A stretch of 64,000 bases of DNA, from assembly GCA_023399055.1 (NCBI GenBank), contig JAEWQV010000034.1, positions 186,001 through 250,000 of the forward strand. Reading direction: 5' to 3'. The position numbers and the translations under genes are program-made. Shown piece after piece: positions 45,473 to 54,083 of this stretch (position 1 is the first letter of the stretch; every line of letters begins with the position of its first letter). Origin of the DNA: Bacillota bacterium. Its GTDB lineage: Bacteria > Bacillota > Clostridia > Lachnospirales > Lachnospiraceae. The notes under the pieces were generated by a model that was not told the DNA's origin, searched no databases, and saw only the letters and a list, made by a program, of their open reading frames with translations.

Positions 45473-46573
45473 ATGACAGAGATACAAGTTACTCGTTCAT
45501 CGATGCCGGAATATGAAGAATACATTGAAGAGATAAAAGAATTATGGGATAGCCATTGGCTTACTAATATGGGTATAAAACATAGAAAGCTTGAAGAGGA
45601 ATTACTTAAATATTTGGATGTATCTAATATTATGCTATTCTCTAATGGACATATGGCTTTAGAAAATGTTATTGCGGCATTCAACTTAACTGGCGAAGTG
45701 ATAACCACACCTTTTACGTTTGCATCCACTACTCACGCTATTGTTAGAAATGGTTTAAAACCTGTATTTTGTGATATTCATCCTGACACATATGTAATGG
45801 ATGAAGGAAAAATTGAAGAATTAATTACAGAAAATACTTCGGCAATTATTCCGGTACATCTATATGGGAATATCTGCAATGTTGAAAAAATACAAGAAAT
45901 TGCTAATAAGCATAATTTGAAAGTTATTTATGATGCTGCACATTCCTTTGGTACATCCTACAAAGGTATTACGGTAGGTAATTTCGGAGATGCTTCAATG
46001 TTCAGCTTTCACGCTACTAAAGTTTTTAACACAATAGAAGGAGGAGCGGTTTCATATGGATGTAAAGAGCTGGGGGATAAATTATATACTTTAAAAAACT
46101 TTGGCATAAAATCACAGTTCATAGTTGATGGAATAGGTGCAAATTCAAAAATGAATGAATTTCAAGCGGCAATGGGAATCTGTAATTTAAGGCATATTGA
46201 AACTGAACTATTAAAGAGAAAAAAAGTAGTAGAAAGATATTTTGCTCTTTTGGCAGGTATCGATGGATTAAAACTAATGGAATTTAATGAGGGAGTACAA
46301 ACAAATTATAGCTATTTTCCAGTAGTTTTTGATGAAGACAAGCTAGGATTTGATAGAGAATATATTTATAATAGACTAGAAAAAGAAGGGATATATGCTA
46401 GAAGATATTTCTATCCGCTGACAAGTGATTTTGATTGCTACAGAGGGCAATATGATTCAACACAAACACCTATAGCAAAATATATTTCAGAAAGAGTACT
46501 AACCCTGCCACTCTATTCCGATTTGTGCTTGGAGGACGTGGATAAAATATGCAATATAATTACAAGAAGATAA
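45473..46573 (+). CDS. DegT/DnrJ/EryC1-family sugar aminotransferase
   Basis: A 366-residue PLP enzyme: SNGHMALENVIAAFNLTGEV, VITTPFTFASTTHAIVRNGL, IYDAAHSFGTSYKG and the PLP lysine in FSFHATKVFNTIEGGAVSY. Such enzymes aminate keto-sugars at C3 or C4, for example VioA making viosamine. Next to ACP and acyltransferase genes, it suggests an N-acylated amino sugar, as in the acyl-viosamine of Pseudomonas flagellin. The ATG at 45473 lies 7 bases after GGAGG. A longer frame from 45452 is unlikely. Confidence 0.88.
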   Translation: MTEIQVTRSSMPEYEEYIEEIKELWDSHWLTNMGIKHRKLEEELLKYLDVSNIMLFSNGHMALENVIAAFNLTGEVITTPFTFASTTHAIVRNGLKPVFCDIHPDTYVMDEGKIEELITENTSAIIPVHLYGNICNVEKIQEIANKHNLKVIYDAAHSFGTSYKGITVGNFGDASMFSFHATKVFNTIEGGAVSYGCKELGDKLYTLKNFGIKSQFIVDGIGANSKMNEFQAAMGICNLRHIETELLKRKKVVERYFALLAGIDGLKLMEFNEGVQTNYSYFPVVFDEDKLGFDREYIYNRLEKEGIYARRYFYPLTSDFDCYRGQYDSTQTPIAKYISERVLTLPLYSDLCLEDVDKICNIITRR

Positions 46574-46620
46574 CCTGCATTCTGCTGTGGCACAGTTGTA
46601 GTGTAATGCCTACTACATAA

Positions 46621-46821
46621 GGCTCGGAAATGCATGCATTGGTTGGAGCAAGAAAGACTATTCAAAAATATAAACCTAAATTAGCAATTTCGGTATATCA
46701 TAAACCTGAAGATATTCTTGAATTACCTCAATACATTTTGGATTTGGTTCCAGACTATAAAATTGCATTAAGACATTATTCTTCGATACAGGAAGAAACT
46801 ATATTATATGCATATAAATGA
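46621..46821 (+). pseudogene. Remnant of an FkbM methyltransferase (C-terminal fragment)
   Basis: The frame begins GSEMHALVGARKTIQKYKPK right after a stop codon. GSE is the inside of the FkbM motif DIEGSE, so the first three-quarters of the gene are missing. The remaining 66 codons align with the end of the intact FkbM protein upstream (GSEIAALEGAQSLIRQHSPK; later ISVYHKPEDILELP against ICLYHKKVDLFEIP). There is no ribosome binding site. The frame survives intact to its stop, so the loss is probably recent. Confidence 0.75.
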
Positions 46822-46892
46822 CACTTGTATTTAATTAGTCTCTAATTGAGAAACCATAACATAAGGTAGTTCACAAAACTTGTATAAGCCTT

Positions 46893-46938
46893 CAAACTGA
46901 TGTAAAATAAAATTAGTCAGTTTGTAGGTTTTATTTTA
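46893..46938 (+). repeat. Two interleaved inverted repeats before the secreted protein gene
   Basis: CAAACTGA/TCAGTTTG (46893-46900, 46917-46924) and TAAAATAAAA/TTTTATTTTA (46903-46912, 46929-46938) overlap, so only one can form at a time. This could be a terminator for the island or a switchable leader. Confidence 0.5.
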
Positions 46939-46975
46939 TGACGTTATATTGTTAGCTAGTAGTCATAAATATTAC

Positions 46976-47003
46976 TAATGAATTGGCCGTAAACTGACGA
47001 TAT
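46976..47003 (+). promoter_or_regulatory. Possible sigma-28 type promoter of the secreted protein gene
   Basis: TAAT - 16 bases - GACGATAT, 78 bases before the ATG. The -10 has one mismatch to GCCGATAT, and the -35 is the TAAT variant found at neuB. Confidence 0.45.
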
Positions 47004-47080
47004 TACATATTAGGAAGTTATTTAATGGTATAGTTACAATTAATAATAACACAGTTTCATCAGGATAAGGAGGTCCAATC

Positions 47081-49141
47081 ATGGAAAAAAAGTCATTTAG
47101 AATATTACTAAGATTATTTGCTTTAGGCCTTGCACTAATAGGTGTCACTTTATCTCCAAAGCAAATTGCAGCTGCAGCCACAGACCCGGTTAAGGTTGTA
47201 GCCGTTGAATACTATGAAGAACAAGTTTTTGTTCTAAACAATGGTAATTCCAAGATTTATTATGCAACCGAAGCGGATGCGGCAAGGAATAACTGGGAAA
47301 TCATACCGATAGATTCTGGTGATTTGACAATGATAGATATTTCCTGGCTGCCAGAGAGCGTTGAGAATATTCTTGTAGTTCGTGGAGATGAAAATAAAAC
47401 ACAATCCCGCATTATTATTGGTGCAAAGCCTACAAAGCTAGGAATTACAATTAATTATGGTAACATGAGCTTAGTCGGAGCTAATGAACCAATTGGAGAT
47501 ATGGTTAATATTATGTCTTCCGTAGGTACTGGAAACGACCCAATTACCTTTGATGACCTGGAATGGAGAAAGGGTACCAATGGTCAATGGAAGAATTCCA
47601 GTGAATTAAAGGTTGAATTATTTGAAAAGTATTTAACAAAAGGCGCCAATCTATATTTTCGAATTCGAGCATTGGATGTTCAGGCTACTATAAGTGACTC
47701 TTCCGGCGATATTATTAATCTTAATGCCAGAAGAAAAGCAGGCGAAACAGGGGGGCTGTTATTTTATAAGAATCAGACCTTAACCATAGGAACGAACTAT
47801 CCCGATGGTAGAATGGGCAGACGATTTAGCGGCGAGGTTAAGGTTAAGGTAGTAAAGCAAGCTCCGTCAATGGTAACTGGAATAGATGGCTCAAAATTCT
47901 TTGCCGCAATTAAGTATGGAAATGAATATCGTGTAACAACAAATGGCACCACCTCTGGATGGACATCGGTAACAGATAGAACGGTAAAGTCCTTATCTCT
48001 TTCAACGATCTTAAAGGACGCAACTAAGGATGGGACATTTAAAGCGAATGCTTTTCCTGCAATGAAGATAGAGGTACGTAATTACGCTACGACTAAGGCG
48101 GTTGCCTCTAAGATTACAGAGATTAATTTAAGTGCTCAGCGTACCTTGGAGAGTACAGTGATAAAGGGTAAGTTACCAGCTAATCCATCAGATGCGGATA
48201 AAGCGAAGATCTATGTATATTACAATGGTGACAAGAACATCGGCATTACAATACCATTGGCGACTACCAGCAATGCTTACGAATACTGTATTACGAAAAA
48301 GAATGAAACGATAGATATTAGTAAAGCATCCTGGACAGCTATTACAAAGGGAACTGAAGTGAAAGTGTTACCATCAAAGGCTGTGGATGGAGGTACTCTT
48401 TACATAAGACAGAAGGAAATTAAGTCTCAGGCTGCTACTTCTACGAAACCAGCCGTTGGATACCAGTTGGCATCCACCTATGTTACACATCCGATTAGTT
48501 ATCCGTCCGTGCCAATGATTGCAAAGGTGACCCATGTGTTTACAAAGGGCTATAGTGGAGATTATGTATTTGATGTTGTATTAAGTGTGAATAACAAAGA
48601 GCCTTTTGAAACAGGGATTAAAACAATTAAACTTGGTACGAAAGAAATTGAATTTACTCCAGCAGCACCAATTAAATCAGGTACGACTACTACGATGCAG
48701 GTTACATTAAAGAAGTCTTCGTTGGAAGCTCTGGCAAATTGTATAGGTAAGCCAATTACAATTACATTTATGAATGGTACCATAGATAAAACCTCAATCA
48801 AGTTAACTATCCAAAACCCTTCTTCAGCAGGAACCTTGTCTATTACAAATACAAAGGGTACTAATACTGGAACTACTTCCTTTACTGTGGGTACCGCCAA
48901 GGCATCATCCAATACCTGGTGTTATGTTCTCACAGAGACAGTAATCACAAATGTTACTACAATGGATACTTTAACAAAAATAGCACCCGGTAAAACACCA
49001 AATAATTTTACGACAAATACAGTGGATAATATTCCAATTACAGCAACTGACAAATATATCACCATATTCGAGCTGGATAAGGATGGTTTAGTTGTGAAAT
49101 ACAAGAGTATATTACTCACTTCGGATATGATAAAATCTTAA
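47081..49141 (+). CDS. Large secreted protein of unknown function
   Basis: A 686-residue protein with a clear signal peptide (basic MEKKSFR, hydrophobic core FALGLALIGVTL, cleavage likely after QIAAAA). I do not recognise the family. The mature part is rich in T, S, N and beta-prone segments. It begins with a repeat-poor region containing VKVVAVEYYEEQVFVLNNG, and further on has Ig-like stretches (YVFDVVLSVNNKEPF, TMQVTLKKSSLEALANCIGK). No cell-wall sorting motif or S-layer-homology repeat was seen. Its place in the glycosylation island and a sigma-28-like site suggest a surface protein made with the flagellum, possibly glycosylated. GGAGG precedes the ATG. Confidence 0.7.
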   Translation: MEKKSFRILLRLFALGLALIGVTLSPKQIAAAATDPVKVVAVEYYEEQVFVLNNGNSKIYYATEADAARNNWEIIPIDSGDLTMIDISWLPESVENILVVRGDENKTQSRIIIGAKPTKLGITINYGNMSLVGANEPIGDMVNIMSSVGTGNDPITFDDLEWRKGTNGQWKNSSELKVELFEKYLTKGANLYFRIRALDVQATISDSSGDIINLNARRKAGETGGLLFYKNQTLTIGTNYPDGRMGRRFSGEVKVKVVKQAPSMVTGIDGSKFFAAIKYGNEYRVTTNGTTSGWTSVTDRTVKSLSLSTILKDATKDGTFKANAFPAMKIEVRNYATTKAVASKITEINLSAQRTLESTVIKGKLPANPSDADKAKIYVYYNGDKNIGITIPLATTSNAYEYCITKKNETIDISKASWTAITKGTEVKVLPSKAVDGGTLYIRQKEIKSQAATSTKPAVGYQLASTYVTHPISYPSVPMIAKVTHVFTKGYSGDYVFDVVLSVNNKEPFETGIKTIKLGTKEIEFTPAAPIKSGTTTTMQVTLKKSSLEALANCIGKPITITFMNGTIDKTSIKLTIQNPSSAGTLSITNTKGTNTGTTSFTVGTAKASSNTWCYVLTETVITNVTTMDTLTKIAPGKTPNNFTTNTVDNIPITATDKYITIFELDKDGLVVKYKSILLTSDMIKS

Positions 49142-49294
49142 GTAATACCAAGACTACAAATGAAGTACCTGCAAATAGAAATGAAAATGGCGTATCTGTA
49201 TTTAATTCAGTTTAAGCTCTTTTTTGCGAAACTTGAAATTAATTGTGGACTTTTTGGGAATAATTGGGTAATATAAAAAGGAACGGAGTTTTTT

Positions 49295-50311
49295 ATGATA
49301 AGCATCAGTGTTTGCATGATAGTTAAAAACGAAGAGAAAATATTAGCAAGATGTCTGGATTCTATTAAAGATTTCGTGGAGGAAATCATAATTGTAGATA
49401 CTGGATCAGTGGATAACACTAAGAAAATTGCTGCAGAATATACAGATAAAATCTATGATTTTCCTTGGATTGATGATTTTTCGGCAGCAAGAAATTTCTC
49501 TTTTTCCCTGGCGACTAAGGACTATATTTATGCAGCTGATGCCGATGAAGTGCTAGATGAAACCAACCGGCAAAGGTTTCTGCTTTTAAAGCAGAACCTT
49601 TTGCCGGAAATTGAAATCGTACAGATGATGTACGATAATCAATTATTATTTAATACTACCTATAACTTTAATCTGGAATATCGCCCAAAGCTTTACAAAA
49701 GGCTTAGAACCTTTCATTGGGTGGAGCCGGTACATGAAAATGTCGTACTACAACCTATTATCTATGACAGTGATATTGTAATTCAACATTTGCCGATATC
49801 CAACCATGCAGGGTTGGATTTTCGCATCTATAAAAAGACGATTAAAGAGGAAGGTAGGCTCTCTGGAAGACTGTATCAGATGTATGCCAGAGAATTATTT
49901 ATTGCTGGTGGCAATGATGACTTTTTAGAGGCAATGGAATATTTCCAAAACTTTGCTGACCTTGAGGAATGTAGCGAGCGTGAACGTAAAATCTATGAAT
50001 GTATCCTGGTAAAATGCTATTTTATAAAGAAGGATATTGCCGGGTTGATGAAATATAGCTTGCATAACATTGCCGATGGTAAGGGCAGTTCAGAGGTTTG
50101 TTATTTGTTGGGTGAGTATTTTAAAGAAATAAAGGATTATAAAGAAGCTACAATTTGGTTTTATAATGCAGCTTATGAAACGGAATGTGAGCTTAATATT
50201 CATTATGGCGGAGATTATCCTTTACAGCAACTGGCGGAGTGTTATTACAATTTGGGGAATATGGAACAAGGAGATGCTTTTACAGAACTCGCGAAAGACT
50301 GGAAACAGTAA
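49295..50311 (+). CDS. Family 2 glycosyltransferase with C-terminal TPR-like region
   Basis: A 338-residue protein. Residues 1-190 are a GT-A domain: ISVCMIVKNEEKILARCLDS, IIIVDTGSVDNTKKIA, DDFSAARNFS, YIYAADADEVLDE (D-A-D-E site) and RTFHWVEPVHE. Residues 200-338 are helical repeats (ECILVKCYFIKKDIAGLMKY, EATIWFYNAAYE, LQQLAECYYNLGNMEQGD). This architecture is known from SunS-like and other protein-modifying glycosyltransferases, so a protein acceptor such as flagellin or the secreted protein upstream is plausible. Confidence 0.82.
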   Translation: MISISVCMIVKNEEKILARCLDSIKDFVEEIIIVDTGSVDNTKKIAAEYTDKIYDFPWIDDFSAARNFSFSLATKDYIYAADADEVLDETNRQRFLLLKQNLLPEIEIVQMMYDNQLLFNTTYNFNLEYRPKLYKRLRTFHWVEPVHENVVLQPIIYDSDIVIQHLPISNHAGLDFRIYKKTIKEEGRLSGRLYQMYARELFIAGGNDDFLEAMEYFQNFADLEECSERERKIYECILVKCYFIKKDIAGLMKYSLHNIADGKGSSEVCYLLGEYFKEIKDYKEATIWFYNAAYETECELNIHYGGDYPLQQLAECYYNLGNMEQGDAFTELAKDWKQ

Positions 50312-50424
50312 AGAGTATTGATTTAAGATTTTTAGTTTTTATCAAGAGCATTATATTATTAAAAAGGAACTTCAGGGTTTTACGCATTTTGTGTTGGCGC
50401 ATAGTGCCATAGTTGGGGGTTGAA

Positions 50425-51348
50425 ATGACACAGAATATTAGAACAATTTTTGATCAAAATATACAGTTACTTGGAGCGATGGACAAGTCCGTATATTATT
50501 TTAGAGAACAGCAATATGACAAGGCTATGTATTTGGTGGCTCATTCCATGGATACTATTAAATTAATTATAGAAGCCATTATTACCAACAGGGAGTACTT
50601 CCAGCTGGTGGATACGAAATCCATGCTTGAAATGCTGGCAGGTATCCTTGAAGCAAAGAAGAATCAGGATTACATCTTATTGGCAGATCTCCTGGAGTTA
50701 CAGCTCATTAATTTCTTGATTGGGGTTCAGGAATTAATTATTGGCAAGGAAGAAGTTGTCTTTGAAGAAGAACATTATAAAGAAAATATCAGAGCATTAA
50801 AATCAAATGGAATAGGTTTTGAACAATTAGAGGAGTCAATTGAGACAAGCAAACTTTTAGAGGGCGGATATCGAATAGAGTTTACCTCCTGTGGTCAGAT
50901 GACACTAGCTGCTGAGAATGAAGGGAAAAGCTTTTATTTTCATACAAACAATAAAATTCAGTCAGAAGCATTTCTTCTGGAAAAAAATTGGTTTCAAAAA
51001 GACATTAAGAGATATCATGTATATGGACTCGGTTTGGGCTATCATATTGGAGAACTTAGAAGTCTTGATAAAGATGTCGAAATCTTTATCTATGAATCGG
51101 ACATGAATGTGGTACAATTAGCTTGTGCCTTTACTGATATAAAAGAGCTTTTTATAACTCAAAAGACTCAAGTGATTTACGATCCAGAGTTTCATTTGCT
51201 GAAGGCTAGAATGGAGATAATGAACAAAAAAGATAAATTTATAGTTCACCTTCCATCCTATAAGAATATACGTACAGAGATTGGCAAGAATCTTTTACAG
51301 GAGATATTACCAAAAACTCTAGTTGTTAAAACAAGTGAGTCAGAATAA
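50425..51348 (+). CDS. Helical domain fused to a Maf N-terminal-like Rossmann domain
   Basis: A 307-residue protein. Residues 1-105 are a helical domain homologous to the small protein at 25503-25787 (shared QQYDKAMYLV, LEAKKNQDYILLADLLEL). Residues 140-305 resemble the N-terminal domain of Maf/DUF115 (EAFLLEKNWFQKDIKRYHVY, GLGLGYHIGEL, VEIFIYESDMNVVQLA), but the MptE-like catalytic core present in Maf is absent. It may be a non-catalytic Maf relative or a substrate adaptor. The ATG at 50425 follows GGGGGT. TTG 50413 is in frame. Confidence 0.65.
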   Translation: MTQNIRTIFDQNIQLLGAMDKSVYYFREQQYDKAMYLVAHSMDTIKLIIEAIITNREYFQLVDTKSMLEMLAGILEAKKNQDYILLADLLELQLINFLIGVQELIIGKEEVVFEEEHYKENIRALKSNGIGFEQLEESIETSKLLEGGYRIEFTSCGQMTLAAENEGKSFYFHTNNKIQSEAFLLEKNWFQKDIKRYHVYGLGLGYHIGELRSLDKDVEIFIYESDMNVVQLACAFTDIKELFITQKTQVIYDPEFHLLKARMEIMNKKDKFIVHLPSYKNIRTEIGKNLLQEILPKTLVVKTSESE

Positions 51349-51362
51349 GATTTGTTGATGTG

Positions 51363-51468
51363 AGGAGTTGAAATCCTCCTAATAAGAGCGGGAGGGAAAC
51401 CTCCTAAAAAAACCAAGGAGGGAAACCTCCTAAAAACCAAGGAGGTAAAACTCCTAAAAGATTGGAGG
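51363..51468 (+). promoter_or_regulatory. Array of GGAGG/CCTCC hairpins ending in a ribosome binding site
   Basis: Four small hairpins follow each other: AGGAG..CTCCT, GGAGG-GAAA-CCTCC, AGGAGG-GAAA-CCTCCT and GGAG..CTCC. GGAGG words lie at about 51391, 51417, 51441 and 51464, that is every 23-26 bases. The last GGAGG is the real binding site, 6-7 bases before the LspA-like ATG. It has no downstream CCTCC partner, but CTCCT at 51451 could pair with it. Confidence 0.7.
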
Positions 51469-51474
51469 TTCACA

Positions 51475-51957
51475 ATGATCTATTTAATTCTTGTAATTGG
51501 TTTTGTATTTGCTGAACATAAGATTAAAAATTATATTGAGAAGAATAGAGAAATGGATGAAAGTTCTGAGCATTTTGGCGGTAAAATTATTATACGCAGA
51601 TATCATAACAAAGGAGCGATGCTTAATTTTCTGGAAAAGAAAAAGGAGCTCGTCAAGACCGTATCAGGAATTTTCCTTGGCCTCTTAGTTCTCCTTTTTG
51701 CGTTCTCCTTACCCAAGAAGGGTAATAAGTTATATAAATTAGGTTTGGCTTTATTATTAGGTGGAGCAATCAGTAATGTGTCTGATCGCTTTCGCAGAGG
51801 ATATGTGGTAGATTACTTTAGTTTCAACTGCAAGAAGCTCAAGACAATTATATTTAATCTGGCTGATATGGCAATTTTTCTGGGTAGCGCATTGATAATG
51901 CTATCAAGTTTATTTTCCAGTATAAGCGAGAGCGGCTCCGATAAAGCCCTTAAATAA
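51475..51957 (+). CDS. Signal peptidase II (LspA) family protein, diverged paralogue
   Basis: A 160-residue membrane protein with LspA landmarks in order: N-terminal helix, [10 protein letters not shown] (for the HN-GAAF box), [19 protein letters not shown] (first catalytic aspartate) and VVDYFSF followed by [16 protein letters not shown] (second aspartate). Both aspartates are present. The first cytoplasmic-to-external loop is longer and more charged than usual ([21 protein letters not shown]). It may be a second lipoprotein peptidase with a special substrate. Its last 48 bases overlap the end of pyrG on the other strand. Confidence 0.78.
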   Translation: MIYLILVIGFVFAEHKIKNYIEKNREMDESSEHFGGKIIIRRYHNKGAMLNFLEKKKELVKTVSGIFLGLLVLLFAFSLPKKGNKLYKLGLALLLGGAISNVSDRFRRGYVVDYFSFNCKKLKTIIFNLADMAIFLGSALIMLSSLFSSISESGSDKALK

Positions 51958-53517
51958 TGGATGTGGCTTGTTTGGTCTGGATTTGAATTCTGGATGAGCC
52001 TGTGTTGCAAGGAACCATGGATGATCGGTTAATTCAATCATCTCAACAATTCTTCCATCCGGTGATAAACCAGAAAGCTTCATATTATTATTTAAGAATA
52101 CATTACGATAATAATTATTAACCTCATAGCGGTGACGATGTCTCTCGTGAATTGTCTTTTCACTATATAATTGATAAGCGATACTGTTTTCATCCAGGAT
52201 ACAAGGGTAAGTTCCTAACCTTAAAGTTCCGCCAATATCTTCAATGCCATCTTGTTCTGGCATAAGGTGAATAATCGGATGTGTGGTAGAAGGATCTAGT
52301 TCAACGCTGTGAGCATCTTCATATCCAAGCACGCTACGTGCAAATTCTACAAGTGCCAGCTGCATACCAAGGCATAATCCCAGGAATGGGATTTTGTTCT
52401 CACGGGCATAGCGGATGGCATTTATTTTACCTTCGATACCACGATCTCCAAATCCACCAGGTACAAGGACACCCTGCACGCCATCAAGCAATTCATTGAC
52501 ATTTTCTTTGGTTACTGTTTCGGAAGGTACCCAGCGAATGTTGATGGAAGCATGATTAGCGACTGCACCGTGCTTAAGGGATTCTACAACACTTAAGTAA
52601 GCGTCATGCAACTGTGTATATTTACCAACAAGAGCAATGGTAACATTAGCTCTAGGATTTTTTAAGGATTGTACCATCTCTTCCCAATCGGATAAATCAG
52701 GAGTAGGGCATGGTAAGTTAAGGCAGGACAGGGCAACTTCAGCAATATGTTCTTTCTCAAGAGCAAGAGGAGCCTCATATAAATATTCTACGTCAAGATT
52801 TTGTAATACATTGGAACTTGGAACATTACAAAACAGCGCAATTTTCTCCTTAATACCAGCTTCCAACGGAAGTTCAGTTCTGCATACGATAATGTCAGGA
52901 CGCAGACCAATTCCCTGAAGTTCTTTTACACTTGCCTGGGTAGGCTTAGTTTTCATTTCTCCGGAGGCTTTCAGATAGGGGATTAAGGTAACGTGAATTA
53001 ATGCTACATTTTGAGAACCAACATCCTGACGGAATTGTCGGATAGCTTCTAAGAATGGCTGACTTTCGATGTCGCCAACAGTACCGCCAACCTCGATGAT
53101 TGCGATATGAGTGTCATTGCTTTGATCATTTCTATAAAAACGGCTTTTGATTTCATTGGTGATATGAGGAATAACCTGAACAGTACCTCCCCCAAAGTCG
53201 CCGCGTCTTTCCTTTGACAATACGGACCAATAAATTTTACCGGTGGTCACATTAGACATTTTGTCAAGACTCTCATCAATGAATCTTTCATAATGTCCAA
53301 GGTCAAGATCAGTCTCTGCGCCATCATCGGTTACAAATACTTCACCGTGCTGAATAGGGTTCATAGTACCCGGATCAATGTTGATGTAGGGATCGAATTT
53401 TTGCATTGTAACATGATAGCCACGAGCTTTTAACAGCCGACCAAGAGATGCAGCTGTGATTCCCTTTCCTAAACCTGATACAACGCCACCGGTTACAAAT
53501 ACATATTTAACTGCCAT
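51910..53517 (-). CDS. pyrG: CTP synthase
   Basis: A 535-residue enzyme making CTP from UTP, ATP and glutamine. The N-terminal synthase domain opens [20 protein letters not shown] and contains [20 protein letters not shown]. The C-terminal glutamine amidotransferase carries [13 protein letters not shown], the nucleophile cysteine in FLGLCLGMQ and the H-x-E pair in [12 protein letters not shown]. Length is normal. GGAGGAG precedes the start. A promoter and a structured leader with terminator lie upstream, so expression is probably controlled by attenuation. CTP is also needed by the CMP-/CDP-activating enzymes of the glycan island. Confidence 0.97.
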   Translation of the reverse strand: MAVKYVFVTGGVVSGLGKGITAASLGRLLKARGYHVTMQKFDPYINIDPGTMNPIQHGEVFVTDDGAETDLDLGHYERFIDESLDKMSNVTTGKIYWSVLSKERRGDFGGGTVQVIPHITNEIKSRFYRNDQSNDTHIAIIEVGGTVGDIESQPFLEAIRQFRQDVGSQNVALIHVTLIPYLKASGEMKTKPTQASVKELQGIGLRPDIIVCRTELPLEAGIKEKIALFCNVPSSNVLQNLDVEYLYEAPLALEKEHIAEVALSCLNLPCPTPDLSDWEEMVQSLKNPRANVTIALVGKYTQLHDAYLSVVESLKHGAVANHASINIRWVPSETVTKENVNELLDGVQGVLVPGGFGDRGIEGKINAIRYARENKIPFLGLCLGMQLALVEFARSVLGYEDAHSVELDPSTTHPIIHLMPEQDGIEDIGGTLRLGTYPCILDENSIAYQLYSEKTIHERHRHRYEVNNYYRNVFLNNNMKLSGLSPDGRIVEMIELTDHPWFLATQAHPEFKSRPNKPHPLFKGFIGAALAYTGK

Positions 53518-53697
53518 TTCATCTCCTCCTCTATTTTATAATTTTGTCATAAATTATAATCAAATGTGCGCAAATAAAAAATGCCATTAACCCTGTCGCA
53601 TGAAAGGCTTAAGGCATAATTGCATATGTTATCTGGTTTTCCGAAAGGTGGGCCTTACCACTTAGTCGGTTCCTTTGCAGGTATGATGTATAATTTA
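53518..53697 (-). promoter_or_regulatory. Structured pyrG leader, candidate riboswitch/attenuator
   Basis: The leader is about 180 bases. In transcript order it has a two-part hairpin (CCGA..TCGG outside GTGG-UAAGGC-CCAC, about 53638-53668), a linker, an intrinsic terminator (53571-53617), and then the pyrG binding site. The six-base loop UAAGGC (53652-53657) is exactly complementary to GCCUUA in the 5' arm of the terminator (53610-53615). A pseudoknot between them would compete with the terminator. I do not recognise a known riboswitch class. Confidence 0.6.
53571..53617 (-). terminator. Intrinsic terminator inside the pyrG leader
   Basis: On the minus strand AUGCCUUAAGCC pairs with GGGUUAAUGGCAU (one bulge, one mismatch), followed by UUUUUAUUUG. 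It lies upstream of pyrG rather than after a gene, so it is a regulatory terminator. Confidence 0.8.
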
Positions 53698-53703
53698 TGA
53701 TAC

Positions 53704-53732
53704 AGTATACTATATTTAGTACAGGAAGTCAA
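53704..53732 (-). promoter_or_regulatory. Sigma-A promoter of pyrG
   Basis: On the minus strand TTGACT - 17 bases - TATACT, near consensus. Transcription would begin about 7 bases later, near 53697. Confidence 0.85.
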
Positions 53733-54054
53733 TTCCGATAAATGATATATACTAGGTTTTTCTTGCTATTTAATAGGTAAACTACTTGTATTAAAATGTA
53801 AAAATGACGCTCTTTTAAATGAGAAAAATTAATTTTATCGTACATCTAACAGTCATTTTAATTATTATTAGTTAGTTCTTAAGAAATTATGAAAGTAATA
53901 TAATAATATCATTGTTTTAATTTTTCGTTAAATTCTAAAATGAGTAAGGCATACTAAAAGAAAATATCTATCAAAAAAGACTATTGTGTTAAATAATGGT
54001 AAATAATAAGTAATAGGACACAATTTGGATATAGTTTTTTAAGAACAATTTTAT

Positions 54055-54083
54055 TGATTTATGGATAGACAATAAGTATAATG
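54055..54083 (+). promoter_or_regulatory. Sigma-A promoter of ftsH
   Basis: TTGATT - 17 bases - TATAAT, about 105 bases before the ftsH ATG. The remaining gap between pyrG and ftsH (53733-54054) is very AT-rich. It holds only a weak AAAATGAC/GTCATTTT inverted repeat and no gene. Confidence 0.8.

Noticed and set aside
51363..51468. The repeated GGAGG/CCTCC units as a small CRISPR array
   Set aside because: The units are about 24 bases and mostly self-complementary, there are no unique spacers of 30 bases or more, and no cas genes are nearby.
53690..53703. Bacillus-type reiterative-transcription control of pyrG
   Set aside because: That mechanism needs a GGGC-like transcript start. The bases 5-12 downstream of the -10 box here are A/T-rich.
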